This document shows positions 43,170-53,174 of a stretch of 64,000 nucleotides of DNA, one piece after another. This stretch comes from Theileria orientalis strain Shintoku. Its lineage: Eukaryota; Apicomplexa; Aconoidasida; Piroplasmida; Theileriidae. The first letter of the stretch is position 1, and each line of letters starts with the position of its first letter. The notes beneath the pieces are model-generated. The model searched no databases. It saw only the letters and a program-made list of their open reading frames with translations, and was not told the DNA's origin. The position numbers were made by a program, and so were the translations under genes. The stretch is taken from NCBI RefSeq assembly GCF_000740895.1, contig NC_025262.1, positions 1,728,001 to 1,792,000 of the forward strand, in the 5' to 3' direction.

Positions 43170-46100
43170 CTACCTTTCAACAATACTAAAGTCTTGGTCA
43201 ACAGGATATGCTTCAATCGGCTGCGCTCTTACATGACCATGAGATGTTCTAGGCTGCTGAGGCAGTTGCTCATTGTTGGAAGAGTCACCGTCAGTATCAA
43301 CAACGACTAAATCGTCAAAAGTGCCGCTAAACATGTCCTCTTGTGGTGGCTCGTAGCCTTCGAATACGTTGGCAGGGTCTTCTTCTGGATAAGGAGGTTG
43401 CGACTCGACTCTCTGCGCCTTTACCTGGGCCTGTTGTTCTGGCACCGCAATCCTTCGGGACAGCCTCTGCTGTTGTTGCTGTTGAAACTGCTGGTGATAC
43501 ATAGCCTGTTGAGGGGCGGGTTGAGCGTATGCCATATGAACATCTTGTTGAACAGCCCCGGCAGCAGCAAGCTGCGCTATCCTATGTTCCTGTGCAGCGT
43601 TCATGCCGGCAACTTCTGCCTGAGCCTGCTTTCTTGATTTGCCTGCATTAGCTTTTTGAGCATATTGTTGAGAGTATTGAGCGTATTGTTGTGTGTATTG
43701 CTGAGCATAGTGTTTATGAGCTGCTTCCCTTTGTTGCAACTGTTGCACATATTGCTGTTTAGCGATCATTTGCTGCTGTTTCAGTGCCTTTGCAGCTAAC
43801 TTCTGTGCTTTAATATCGGCATGATCAGCTCCGGGCGGCTGTTGATATGCTACTTCCGTTGGCTGTTGATATGCTACTTCTGGCGGATGTTGTGCTACTT
43901 CAGGTGGCTGTTGATGTGCAAGCTCAGCTGGCTGTTTTTGCCTCTGCCTTTTCTGTTGTTGTTCTAATTGTTGCTGAGCTCGTAACTGTTGTTTAAATGC
44001 TTGCATCTGCTCCATGTACTGACTTTGTCCTACTTGCTGTTGGGCCTGTTGATCTAGTTGCTGTTGAGCTTTTAACTGCTGCTGGTCCAAATGCTGCTGA
44101 GTCTGTAACTGCTGTTGATATGCTTGTTGTGGCTGTTGTTGTGCCTGTTGTTCGGCCAGTAGCTGATCCTGGTACTGCTGTTGTTCCAGTTTATCCGCGT
44201 GTAGCTGCTGATGTTCCGGTTGTTGTTGTATTTGTTCCTGATACAGTTGTTGAGCCTGTAGCTGTTGCTGATATTGCAACTGTTGTTGGTCAAGGTACTG
44301 CTGCTCTAATAAGTGTTGTTGTTCGGGTTGTTGTTGAGCATGAATCGGTTGTTGTTGTTGCTGTTGCAACTGTTGTTGTTGAAGCAGCTGCTGTTGCAAC
44401 TGTTGTTGTTGAATCTGTTGTTGCTGGAGTTGTTGCTGTTGCAGCTGTTGTTGTTGAATCTGTTGTTGCTGTCGTAACTTCTGTTTTTGCTGTTTCTGCA
44501 GCAGTTGTTGTTGATATGATTGTTCCTGTAAATGTAAATATGGGTCAGTTGATGGCATTGGGGCAAGGCCCTCTATTTCGGATACAACGGCTTTCACTCC
44601 CTTTTTGGTCTGAATCAACCTGCTGTGTGCTTGCTGTAAATTGTAACTGTCACTTTCGGTGTCAAGAACCTGGAACTGACTGGTTTTAGGGGGCTTGGCC
44701 ACTGGGACCCTGGCAACAGGAACATTGGCTGGTGTGGCGTGATGTTGGAATTGATCAGAATCCTGTGATACGACAACGGGAATGCCATTCTCGTCAAAGT
44801 ACATTGTCGAGAGATCAATTGGTTGCGGGTGAGGGTCTGGAATCTCTTGCAGTTTAGGCTGCAGAGCTGCAGTCTGTCTGCCTAAGGCACCCCTGCCCCT
44901 AGGCATGACTGGATGCTTAGGTACTGCAGCAGCCTCGGTATGGAGGAACCGCATATCAGGAGTCGGATAGTGGGCAAACTCTTGCTCAACTGGTTGCACT
45001 CTTGGAGCCTGGGGCCTGCCCAGGACTTGTTGTTCTCCGAGTACGTGTTGCGGATGAACTGCTGGCGGTTGAACTCGTACGGAGGCTCTGGCTCTTGGCA
45101 TAGGTGCCGCAACCGCCCCAGCATGTGCAGACGCCACGGGCACCCCAGGTTGTTTGGTAATTAATTCCACGTCTGTATGAACTTGCCCGTCTGCTGTGAA
45201 GGCTGGTTGCTGCGGCACTCCGTGAACCACGCTGATTGGCATGCCGTCAGGGCCGACTGGGTACTGGGCGTGTCTGTCTTTGACAACAGCTCGACCCGGC
45301 TTCCCAAGGGGAGCCTGGTGATATTGCTGAGGCTGTGCTTGTTCAACTTCTCCAGACGATTCATATACCTCGAAACCATGCACCTGGTCAAACTGCTGTT
45401 CAGGCCAGGCACCTGGCTGCTGCACGGCTCCTTTTGTGGGAGGTTGAGCTGCCGCTGGGACGCCCATCATCTGCTGCTGCTGCTGCTGCTGCGCAGCTGC
45501 CTTGGCTGTGGGTTTAGGCTGCTGTTCCATCTCAGTTTCAGTGTCAGACTCATACTGCAAAATCTTACTCAATGTCCACTGTTGTCCGTCGTAGTGATAC
45601 TCCAATCCCTTGTCGTTGTCGCTGACCACGACATGGTGGTTAACTCTATCGAAGCTAACCGACTTTGTCTCACTGATATCGTGTTCTCCCATTTTCCACA
45701 CTACAATCTTGTCACAGGTAACCTGAGTACATTTGACACCTTCTTTGAAGAAGTATATAATGTTACCGTTGTCTGCCATAGCGTCATATTTAGTTTCGTC
45801 AAACTTAGCTTGGTCCCAGTAGTCCCTGACGTCCAATACGAACTTGTTTGGATCAGCCTCATCGTCGTACATGGCACGCAGCTTTGTCTTATTGTTCTCA
45901 TCTATTGTTATAATGAGATGTGTTGGATACCTTTCGTCTTTAGCCCTCCATACGGTCTTACCATTGTGTGTGGCCATGTATATAGCGTGACCTGGGTTTG
46001 GAGTGAACACGTGAGCTCCAGTCTCGGAATCATGCTCATATGAAACCTGCTTGCTGTTCCTGCAGTTAGTGATCTCGAGTTTAACCAAGACTGTATCAAA

Positions 46101-47315
46101 TTCTTGCGTTTCAGCTGCAAGTTGAGACTGATCTGTGCCCTTGGCCCTGGTCGCTTCCTCAGACTCTGTGGGAGGCAAGTAGGCTGTGTGTGAAGTCCTT
46201 GCTCCTCTGGCGTCTTGAGAGTAATCGGCAGCGTCAAAATCTTGACCGAATGCTTCTACTGGCTGCGGACCCTTACGTTTACGTTGCTGAGGCTCGGGAA
46301 TCTCCTGCTCAGTTCCTGACTGGTCGAGCGGAATGACGTCGGGGCCGCGTCCTCCGGCTCTGCGAACTCTCTGTTGGACCTGGGCCAGCTCCTGTACCTC
46401 TGGATAAACTGGATGAGCTGGGCCTGGTTGCACTGCAACTGGGTGTGCAGCAGCGGGGCGTGGCTTTGCCCTGGAGCCCTTCATTCCGTCAACCACCTCA
46501 AAGTCTGATGTATCAATTGGAATTTGCTTCTGCGGCTGCGTGACTTTGAGCGGCTGAGCCGCAACTGTATCTTCAGCCTCTGTCTCAGGGAGGTACATGT
46601 CCTCATGTGTAGTAGCAACTGGATGTTGAACTACCTTGACAGGTTTGGGCGCTTTTGCAGGTTTAGGCAACTCAGGTTGTATATGAAGTTCCTGCTGATG
46701 CTGTATGCCGGGAACCTGTTCATGATGTGGAACAACAGGAACCTGTTTATGATGTGGCGCAACAGGAACCTGGTGTTGAGGAGGCATAAAAGGAACCTGC
46801 TGTTGAGGAGGCATAACATGGACCTGCTGTTGAGGAGGCATAACATGGACCTGCTGTTGAAGAAACTGACCAGCATCAGTTCCTTGCATAACGTATTCCA
46901 GCTCTGGCTGAAATTCAGGCTTGGACTCCTCCTCGTCTTGGAAGCCGGGATATAAAACTCTGAACACCAATTCGTTACTATCTGTGCGTCCTAACAACAC
47001 GCGGGATCCGTAATACTTGAAATCGGCGGAATTCCATATAACTCTTCCCCTTTTGGTGACCTTGTCGATCAGATAGGGTGTATAAGTAGTGAAAGTCTCA
47101 CTCCTTTGCGATGGGTTACATTCGTAGTGACACTTGCTTGTACTGCGTTTGTCTTTTATCTCAATATCTATCAATTTGAAGGGTATATCCCAGGTTTCGC
47201 GCTGCTGGGCGCCGTAAGCCTGGTTTTGACCAGGATCGGCAGTTTGGACGAGATTCCATCCATTGTTGGACAGAATATATATAAGTAAAAATGTAAATAG
47301 ATGCGATTTATACAT
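43170..47315 (-). CDS. Secreted Gln-rich FAINT-domain protein (SVSP-like)
   Basis: A single exon encodes 1381 residues. The first 26 residues (MYKSHLFTFLLIYILSNNGW) form a signal peptide. Two FAINT (DUF529)-like beta modules follow, near residues 45-125 (IDIEIKDKRSTSKCHYEC to LVFRVLYPGFQD) and near 405-590 (VLVKLEITNCRNSKQVSYEHD to YHYDGQQWTLSK). Around and after them are Pro/Gln/Val-rich stretches with short repeats (QQQVHVMPP three times; EVAYQQP three times). A nearly pure Gln region covers about residues 920-1100. Signal peptide, FAINT modules and Gln/Pro-rich body are the layout of Theileria SVSP and related secreted proteins, thought to enter the host cytoplasm or nucleus. I see no GPI or transmembrane end and no clear nuclear signal. 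Function unknown; it may be polymorphic. Confidence 0.8.
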   Translation of the reverse strand: MYKSHLFTFLLIYILSNNGWNLVQTADPGQNQAYGAQQRETWDIPFKLIDIEIKDKRSTSKCHYECNPSQRSETFTTYTPYLIDKVTKRGRVIWNSADFKYYGSRVLLGRTDSNELVFRVLYPGFQDEEESKPEFQPELEYVMQGTDAGQFLQQQVHVMPPQQQVHVMPPQQQVPFMPPQHQVPVAPHHKQVPVVPHHEQVPGIQHQQELHIQPELPKPAKAPKPVKVVQHPVATTHEDMYLPETEAEDTVAAQPLKVTQPQKQIPIDTSDFEVVDGMKGSRAKPRPAAAHPVAVQPGPAHPVYPEVQELAQVQQRVRRAGGRGPDVIPLDQSGTEQEIPEPQQRKRKGPQPVEAFGQDFDAADYSQDARGARTSHTAYLPPTESEEATRAKGTDQSQLAAETQEFDTVLVKLEITNCRNSKQVSYEHDSETGAHVFTPNPGHAIYMATHNGKTVWRAKDERYPTHLIITIDENNKTKLRAMYDDEADPNKFVLDVRDYWDQAKFDETKYDAMADNGNIIYFFKEGVKCTQVTCDKIVVWKMGEHDISETKSVSFDRVNHHVVVSDNDKGLEYHYDGQQWTLSKILQYESDTETEMEQQPKPTAKAAAQQQQQQQMMGVPAAAQPPTKGAVQQPGAWPEQQFDQVHGFEVYESSGEVEQAQPQQYHQAPLGKPGRAVVKDRHAQYPVGPDGMPISVVHGVPQQPAFTADGQVHTDVELITKQPGVPVASAHAGAVAAPMPRARASVRVQPPAVHPQHVLGEQQVLGRPQAPRVQPVEQEFAHYPTPDMRFLHTEAAAVPKHPVMPRGRGALGRQTAALQPKLQEIPDPHPQPIDLSTMYFDENGIPVVVSQDSDQFQHHATPANVPVARVPVAKPPKTSQFQVLDTESDSYNLQQAHSRLIQTKKGVKAVVSEIEGLAPMPSTDPYLHLQEQSYQQQLLQKQQKQKLRQQQQIQQQQLQQQQLQQQQIQQQQLQQQLLQQQQLQQQQQQPIHAQQQPEQQHLLEQQYLDQQQLQYQQQLQAQQLYQEQIQQQPEHQQLHADKLEQQQYQDQLLAEQQAQQQPQQAYQQQLQTQQHLDQQQLKAQQQLDQQAQQQVGQSQYMEQMQAFKQQLRAQQQLEQQQKRQRQKQPAELAHQQPPEVAQHPPEVAYQQPTEVAYQQPPGADHADIKAQKLAAKALKQQQMIAKQQYVQQLQQREAAHKHYAQQYTQQYAQYSQQYAQKANAGKSRKQAQAEVAGMNAAQEHRIAQLAAAGAVQQDVHMAYAQPAPQQAMYHQQFQQQQQQRLSRRIAVPEQQAQVKAQRVESQPPYPEEDPANVFEGYEPPQEDMFSGTFDDLVVVDTDGDSSNNEQLPQQPRTSHGHVRAQPIEAYPVDQDFSIVER

Positions 47316-47803
47316 ACATTACGACACAGAGGTACTATGCTAGGGGCTCGATCCGAGCCTATCATGGGGGTACGATATTACACTTGTCTAATTCTTTATC
47401 AAAATATCTAATCTTATTTATTTTAACAGTATAAATCAAAGGTATAAACAATTAACTGTTAATATGTTTAACATTTGAGTTATCAATAAATACATCATTT
47501 AAAACTATTAAATCAACTTCACGAAAATGTGTAGAACTCGAGGTAAAAATGTATATATTTGAGCTGAAGTGCTATATATGTGATTAAATTAATACATCAA
47601 ATATAAATCCCTTTATAAATTATGGATTTTTTAACCCGTTGGACGGTAAACCTTAAAAGTGTGTGAAAGGTTTTACTGTCAACTAGTCATTAAACCTTAC
47701 ATAGACCTTTATTTCCGTTTATATCGTTACCATCTCAACAATGAGATTATAACTACATTAACATCCGAAGTAGAATCTGATTATATCTGACACTTGATCT
47801 TAT
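47316..47803. other. Spacer between two FAINT genes
   Basis: About 490 AT-rich bases, upstream of the Gln-rich gene and downstream of the second FAINT gene. No coding frame is seen; a promoter for the Gln-rich gene is expected. Confidence 0.5.
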
Positions 47804-50227
47804 TCATCTGACTGACTCATCTGAGTTGAAACGTTTAGGGCTACCATCATCATCTAACGTGCCAAACCACTTGGGAACAGTGCCCTTTTCATATGAAATG
47901 TTAAGACCGGGGAAATTTATATTTATTAATGCTCCGTTCGTATAAGATACTTGTTTCGGGTATTGATTGGACTGGAAATCACCAAACTTCCAAACCTCAA
48001 TTCCATCACACACGACGAATGTGCACTTGACACCTTCATTAAAATCACAGTCGTGTCTTCCTCTACCAATTTTTTTCCATTGATAACTGTTGGAGTCTAA
48101 CTCCAGAGTCTTATTAGCATCATTGGGGTCATTAGCGTAGAATTTGATTTCAGCTGGGCATTCAGAAGAATCGTCAGCTGGATCTGGCGTAGGCGTTGAG
48201 ACGGATGCATCGGCATTAATATGTGAGGGGATAGGAAAAAATGCTTGAGTTTGCCTAAAAGCAGAAGGTGCTTTTTCCGATTGAAAGGTTCTCCCAGTGG
48301 GCACATCCGGGTTTGGCACTATGACGTAGTCTGGGTCTGCTTCATCGTCGTCATCGCCTTCATCTGATCCTCCATAGAAGAATACTCTAACAGAGGGTGG
48401 ATCCTCAGAATTGTTGACGACAATTTTACGTGAGTAAAGAGGTCCAGAGTTAGGCTGCGTCGGATCTGGTTGTGCTGTCCATACCGCTTGATTATTATTC
48501 CATGCCTTATCAATAATAAATAATGGTTTACATATAAATTTTTCAATTTTCTTTTTTTCGTTTTTCTTATAAATAACTTCGTCAGTCGAATGCTTTATAT
48601 CCATAAGAAGCTCAAGCATATATAAAGTTAAATCCTTTTCTGTTGTTGTCTCGTTAACGTGATATATAATAGCCTTTTTATCATCAACAAGTTCAACCTT
48701 ATTTGCAAACTCGTCTCTTTTAAGTGTGTGCCATAAGAGTGTTTTATAGTGTTTCACCATGTTGGCTAAAAATCCTTCCTTAGCGGTATATATGTGCTTG
48801 TTCCCTTGCTTAGAATAATCGAAAAATTTACTGTTAGTTAAATCGGTGGTTTTTAAAACCACAGGGTAGATGTTTTTAGCAGATGGACTTATGAGCCTCT
48901 GAACATGTGCTGACAACTCGTCATTACTTTTAGTTAGTGTATGTTTCTCGTGAGATAATTCCAAATTTTCGTTTGTTAGTTTCCGGTTAGCTTTTAAGAG
49001 TTTCTTATTGGCACTTTTACGCTTCTGATTCTCATTTGATATTCTCTGATTCTCGTTAGTTAATTCCTGTTTCTCTTTAGTAAGTTGAATGACTAACTCA
49101 AGCAATTCTTCCTTAGTTTTATCCTCAAGCTCGGTTCTCAAGTGGTCGTCAGGACGAGTTGGAGCCTCTGAATAAGATTGGACGGGCGTTACTTCCGATA
49201 CGAGGTCATGCTCTGACGGTTCAGGTGAAGGTGGGGGAGGTGTTAAAGTTTGCGAGTCACTTTCAGTTAAAGATGGTCTGCGAGAGTCTTCTATTACTAA
49301 AACGGATTCAGGTGGTTGAGAAATAGATTCTGCTTGCTCGTCTAGTTCTTGATCGGAATCATCTGATACTGTATCCTGATCTTCTGGTATCAAGTCTAAC
49401 TCATCCAACTCATCTAAATCTGATTCATCGGATATAACTGGCTCAGACTCTTCTTCAGTAGGTTGTGGTTCAACATCCTCCTCCACTTCTTCTCCCTCTT
49501 TAACCCATCTCCCATATTTTCTGTTAAATACATGGACACCGTCACTAAAGTTGATGGACAACTGTCTGGTGCCACAGTAACTCACAGAACGAGCACATCT
49601 ATCACCTTTGGCTGCTTTCCATACGACCAAACCGTTTCCTCTAACCTCTGTGCATCGAGCACCTTTTTTAAAAGTAAAAATGCCTTCTGTATTGCTAATC
49701 CGTTTAAAATCATATTTGGCTTTATCATTGGGGTGCTTACTACCAAATGTGAAAAAATCAAGGTATAACTCACTCCCTAGATCCAAACACTTAACTTCAC
49801 CAGTCCCCTTGTCCTCAATTTCGACGCGGTCCTTAATTCTCTTCAATCTAAGTTGTTTACCCTGATTCTCATTATCAGATTTCCAAACTAATTCGCCATG
49901 ACATCGAATTTCAAGGCAGCGTGCGCCATCAGTGAACTCTATTTCGTGCTCTTCGGAATCATCTTGGTTACCCCTTAGAAAACATACGGTTTGCAACTCT
50001 GGGTTAACCTTGGAGGTATTTTCAGAGCTATTTTTGGAAAATAACCCTGTGCGATTACCAACGTTATCTAATGAATCGATTTCACCAGTACCATGTTGTG
50101 AACCAACGATCAAAGTACTAGAATCCGAAGGAAGATCAGAATTAAAAGATTCTGCTAGATTCTTGCGATAGATAACTAAAAGATTTACAATTATCCATAT
50201 TAGTGTGTTAAATCCATGAAAAGTCAT
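47804..50227 (-). CDS. Secreted FAINT-domain protein with TNEN coiled-coil repeats
   Basis: A single exon encodes 807 residues. It starts with a hydrophobic leader (MTFHGFNTLIWIIVNLLVIY) that should direct secretion. FAINT-like beta segments recur near residues 95-235 (FTDGARCLEIRCHGELVWK; FKKGARCTEVRGNGLVVWK) and near 700-790 (FNEGVKCTFVVCDGIEVWK), each with the 'G..C..V...G..VWK' pattern also seen in the Gln-rich neighbour. Between them lie an acidic Ser/Asp/Glu-rich stretch, a charged heptad-like run with repeated TNEN/SNEN motifs near 375-430 (coiled coil), and a globular part including LKTTDLTNSKFFDYSKQ. It is probably exported by the parasite and tandem with the Gln-rich FAINT gene on the same strand. 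Function unknown. Confidence 0.78.
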   Translation of the reverse strand: MTFHGFNTLIWIIVNLLVIYRKNLAESFNSDLPSDSSTLIVGSQHGTGEIDSLDNVGNRTGLFSKNSSENTSKVNPELQTVCFLRGNQDDSEEHEIEFTDGARCLEIRCHGELVWKSDNENQGKQLRLKRIKDRVEIEDKGTGEVKCLDLGSELYLDFFTFGSKHPNDKAKYDFKRISNTEGIFTFKKGARCTEVRGNGLVVWKAAKGDRCARSVSYCGTRQLSINFSDGVHVFNRKYGRWVKEGEEVEEDVEPQPTEEESEPVISDESDLDELDELDLIPEDQDTVSDDSDQELDEQAESISQPPESVLVIEDSRRPSLTESDSQTLTPPPPSPEPSEHDLVSEVTPVQSYSEAPTRPDDHLRTELEDKTKEELLELVIQLTKEKQELTNENQRISNENQKRKSANKKLLKANRKLTNENLELSHEKHTLTKSNDELSAHVQRLISPSAKNIYPVVLKTTDLTNSKFFDYSKQGNKHIYTAKEGFLANMVKHYKTLLWHTLKRDEFANKVELVDDKKAIIYHVNETTTEKDLTLYMLELLMDIKHSTDEVIYKKNEKKKIEKFICKPLFIIDKAWNNNQAVWTAQPDPTQPNSGPLYSRKIVVNNSEDPPSVRVFFYGGSDEGDDDDEADPDYVIVPNPDVPTGRTFQSEKAPSAFRQTQAFFPIPSHINADASVSTPTPDPADDSSECPAEIKFYANDPNDANKTLELDSNSYQWKKIGRGRHDCDFNEGVKCTFVVCDGIEVWKFGDFQSNQYPKQVSYTNGALININFPGLNISYEKGTVPKWFGTLDDDGSPKRFNSDESVR

Positions 50228-51514
50228 ATAACCATGGAAGGATAAATTTTAAATCGGTGACGTGAGACTCAAATTTTATTATTACCTTAAAGTTACGTGA
50301 ATAAAACTCATAAAAAGGCTAAATTCAGTGTATTTTAACCGTAAACAATATATTTTACATAAAAAATCGATACTAAATATTTTTAGGGCCCTTTGAGCTT
50401 GGCCAACCCAAATACGTGACTGGGGTCGAAAAAACAAAGTTCATTCAAATGATATATTTTATATTTAGTCAATCAGTGCATGTTTCCTGCTAGATTTTAA
50501 TATATAGTTTCTAGGTAATAACCATGTGTATCCCCTATTTATTAAGTATAAATAACAACCCATCAGACAGTTGATGTATTTATTCAATAATTAACACACT
50601 CATACCTTAACCATTCAAATGCCGTAAGATAGAGGCCTGTGCGTACTTTGTTTATCACAGTGCCGGCATATGCGCTTCAGACTTTTACCAAAGCTCCAAC
50701 AGTGATTTGAAGCAAATAAGCCGGCCAGCTCAAAAAGAGGCTGAACCGCCCTAGTTTAGTCTAAATGATAACTCTTTAACACTTTTATAATTGATATATT
50801 GGAGCGTTAAGTGTGTCTAGTAGTGAAATTGTGGAGTATATTTAATTTATTACATTCTTTAATTTTATTTTTCGTTCTTAAATGTCGGTGCCATGCCCAA
50901 GTGTGTAAGATTAATTTTTATCTAAATCACTCAATTTGGTCAATTTTTGATAAAATATTGGAGTTTTTACAGAAAACAAATTAAAACATACTATATTTGT
51001 GATTTTAATGTAGTAATAATTCAAGTTGAAAACGAAAACCATTTTATATTCTTTACCCGTTAAAATAAGGTGTTAGACAATTCTACACGTTTTTTCTGTT
51101 TATTCTATAATTTTTAAAAATTATCTTATTTATTAGTTGAATTGTTAATTCGAAATGTGTAACAGCTGGTTATGAAATGGCCCAAGGAATCTTGAGGCAT
51201 ATATATGTCTATATTTGTTTTTGATATCATTTATATTTAATTATTTATATCAATCATGTTAAATAACTATATTTTCAAAGTATTGTTTGTATTTTTACTT
51301 AAAATAAAATTTATTTTACCCATTGGATCGTTATAACTGTACTAAGATGAATTTTCATATAAATTTGCAACCTTCTAGGAACAACAGACCAATTTTACGT
51401 CTTGTTAACTTATAATTAAATGTATTTATCGTTTATCGCAATTGAATGAATTCTATTTTTAACTATAACATAAATTGTGTTATTAAGCCTTTAGCATTCA
51501 AATAGGACTACAAG
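50228..51514. other. Long intergenic region
   Basis: This is the longest gene-free stretch in the window, about 1.3 kb, between divergently transcribed genes. Most is AT-rich. Two GC-richer islands stand out, near 50390-50440 and 50630-50770; the latter is listed as a candidate structured RNA. No protein-coding frame is visible. Confidence 0.55.
50630..50770. ncRNA. Candidate structured RNA (GC island), identity unknown
   Basis: About 140 bases of distinctly higher GC lie inside AT-rich spacer, with no open frame. Two copies of the self-complementary word GCCGGC sit about 65 bases apart and could close a stem. I could not match it to tRNA, U1-U6, SRP, RNase P/MRP or U3 landmarks, so strand and class are open. 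Confidence 0.25.
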
Positions 51515-52002
51515 ATGAAAAACTCTAGGCATAAATCAGTTCACGGTGAGTTAAATAATATTTAAATTAAGTTTTAGGTGATATAAAGTACGAATGGGAC
51601 CAATCGTACGAAGAATTGACGCTATACGTTCCCATCGACCGTAAGACTACAAAAAAAGATATAACCGTGGAATTTAAACCTAGAAATATGAGCATAGAAA
51701 TAAATAAAAATGAAATAAAAACTGAGATAAAGGGGAGCCTGTACAGTACAATAAGCACTCTGGAGTCGTACTGGATAATAGAGGACGTCGAGTTGGAAAT
51801 ACACCTGGTAAAGGCACTAGAAGGGGAGGTTTGGGAGTGCGTGATGATGGGAGACGACCCAGTGACGTTTGATGGGAAGGAACTGGACAAGAAAAAAATG
51901 CTACTTGAAAGGTTCCAGAAGGAGCACCCGAGGTTCGACTTCAGCGAAGCAGAAATAAATGGAACGACACCAGACCCACGTACATATTTAAGAAAAAATT
52001 AA
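51515..52002 (+). CDS. CS-domain (NudC/p23-like) protein
   Basis: Two exons (51515-51545, 51578-52002) join in phase to 151 residues. DIKYEWDQSYEELTLYVPI opens a CS/p23-fold beta sandwich. RNMSIEINKNEIKTEIKG and YWIIEDVELEIHL follow in the order seen in NudC-domain (NUDCD2-type) proteins, which act as Hsp90 co-chaperone-like factors in the cytosol. The C-terminus has the FQKEHPRFDFSEAEING helix. The first exon gives only ten residues and begins at the only suitable ATG. The stop codon overlaps that of the convergent twin-CX9C gene. Confidence 0.8.
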
Positions 52003-52756
52003 CCCTCATTAATCTTTTTAAGTAAACTTAGTCGACGATTAAACAACTCCTAAAAAGTAAATAGAGAGTGTGTGTAAGTGTAGAAATACCTTAGCCCTGT
52101 TGTCCTGCTCCTCCTGCCTCTTTAGAGCATTCTCCACTAAATCAAGCTGAGTTTTTTGAAGTTTTTTTCTGCACTTGTCAAAAACGTCAAAAAAATCAGA
52201 ACATTTGGAGTTCCTGTCCTGAGAGGAGTCCTTGAAGTTGTCCTGAAGACAACGAAAGTAATTAGATCCTAAAGGGTAAGATTCCAAGAAAAAAAGTACC
52301 TGGCAATCTACATTCATTGTCGTAGTCGCAAGATTGTCTAAAGATGTCCAAGTATTTGTCAGCCTGAGTGTTAATGATAAAAGCATTACAAACCTTCATT
52401 TCCCTGGCGTTTAAAGAAAGTTCGTCCTCCAATTCGGGCTAAAGTAAGTGTTAGAGAGCTTTTGATAAAAGGGGAGCTAAATAATGGTACCTTTCCCTTT
52501 ACAATGTCATGCCAAAGCACCTGGTCAGTAACTGGCACATTTTTATTGTTTCCAGACAAACCAAGAAAGTTATTGTCATCCAATAACTTTTTAATGGATA
52601 GAGAACGCTATAAATTTTGTGTATATAGGTGTAAAAAAAATGGATGTGGAAATTTAAAAAAGTTACCTCAGCTTGTACTCGTCTGAATAAAAACCATTGT
52701 TTTAGTTGAGAATCGAGGTTAGCAACTTCAGATAATAAAGATTCTCTATCGACCAT
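51999..52756 (-). CDS. Twin CX9C (CHCH-domain-like) protein
   Basis: Six exons (52756-52667, 52586-52491, 52438-52394, 52363-52300, 52268-52090, 52049-51999) join in perfect phase to 174 residues. The central part contains CRLPGSNYFRC and, after a 15-residue gap, CSDFFDVFDKC. Those are two helix-forming C-x9-C pairs, the arrangement of twin CX9C proteins that are imported into the mitochondrial intermembrane space by Mia40/Erv1-type oxidation. Two more cysteines lie just upstream (SCDYDNEC). The N-terminal 100 residues are unfamiliar, so I cannot say which respiratory-chain or assembly factor it is. No single exon is long, so the gene is easily overlooked. It converges on the CS-domain gene, the two stops sharing TTAA. 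Confidence 0.72.
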
Positions 52757-53174
52757 GTTTAAAAATTAATAATATACTGTAAATTTAAATGAAAAAAGGC
52801 AAAAAGTGGAATTATTGAGAAAACTGTATGGTTTATCCCCAGTAGTAACACATTTTACCAAATGTAGCTATATGGTTTTCTTTTTTGCTTATTTTTAAAT
52901 ATTTATGTATGGGATGTTACTTTGACTGTTATGTATAGTTTATATTTAATTTGACAGATTCTAATATTTAAAAATGTATATAAAAGTTAATAACTTTGAT
53001 AAGAATTGGTATTTTCTTTAAAAAAATGGGCATATGTAATTAAATTTAGCTAATTTAAATATTGCTCTGATTTATTGTCGTAACTTGGTAAACATCTCTA
53101 ATTAAGCATATTCATAAAATCTCGTTTTTGTAAAGAGAATTGTTAGTTGAAAGTAATGGAAAAAGGTTTTGGAA
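52757..53174. other. Divergent AT-rich promoter region
   Basis: About 420 very AT-rich bases between the divergent twin-CX9C and RS-rich genes, which should hold both promoters. No coding frame or RNA gene is visible. Confidence 0.5.

Noticed and set aside
50380..50440. A tRNA in the small GC patch (gggccctttgag... ggggtcgaa)
   Set aside because: No T-loop with the GTTCRANNC pattern and no matching acceptor or anticodon stem could be built.
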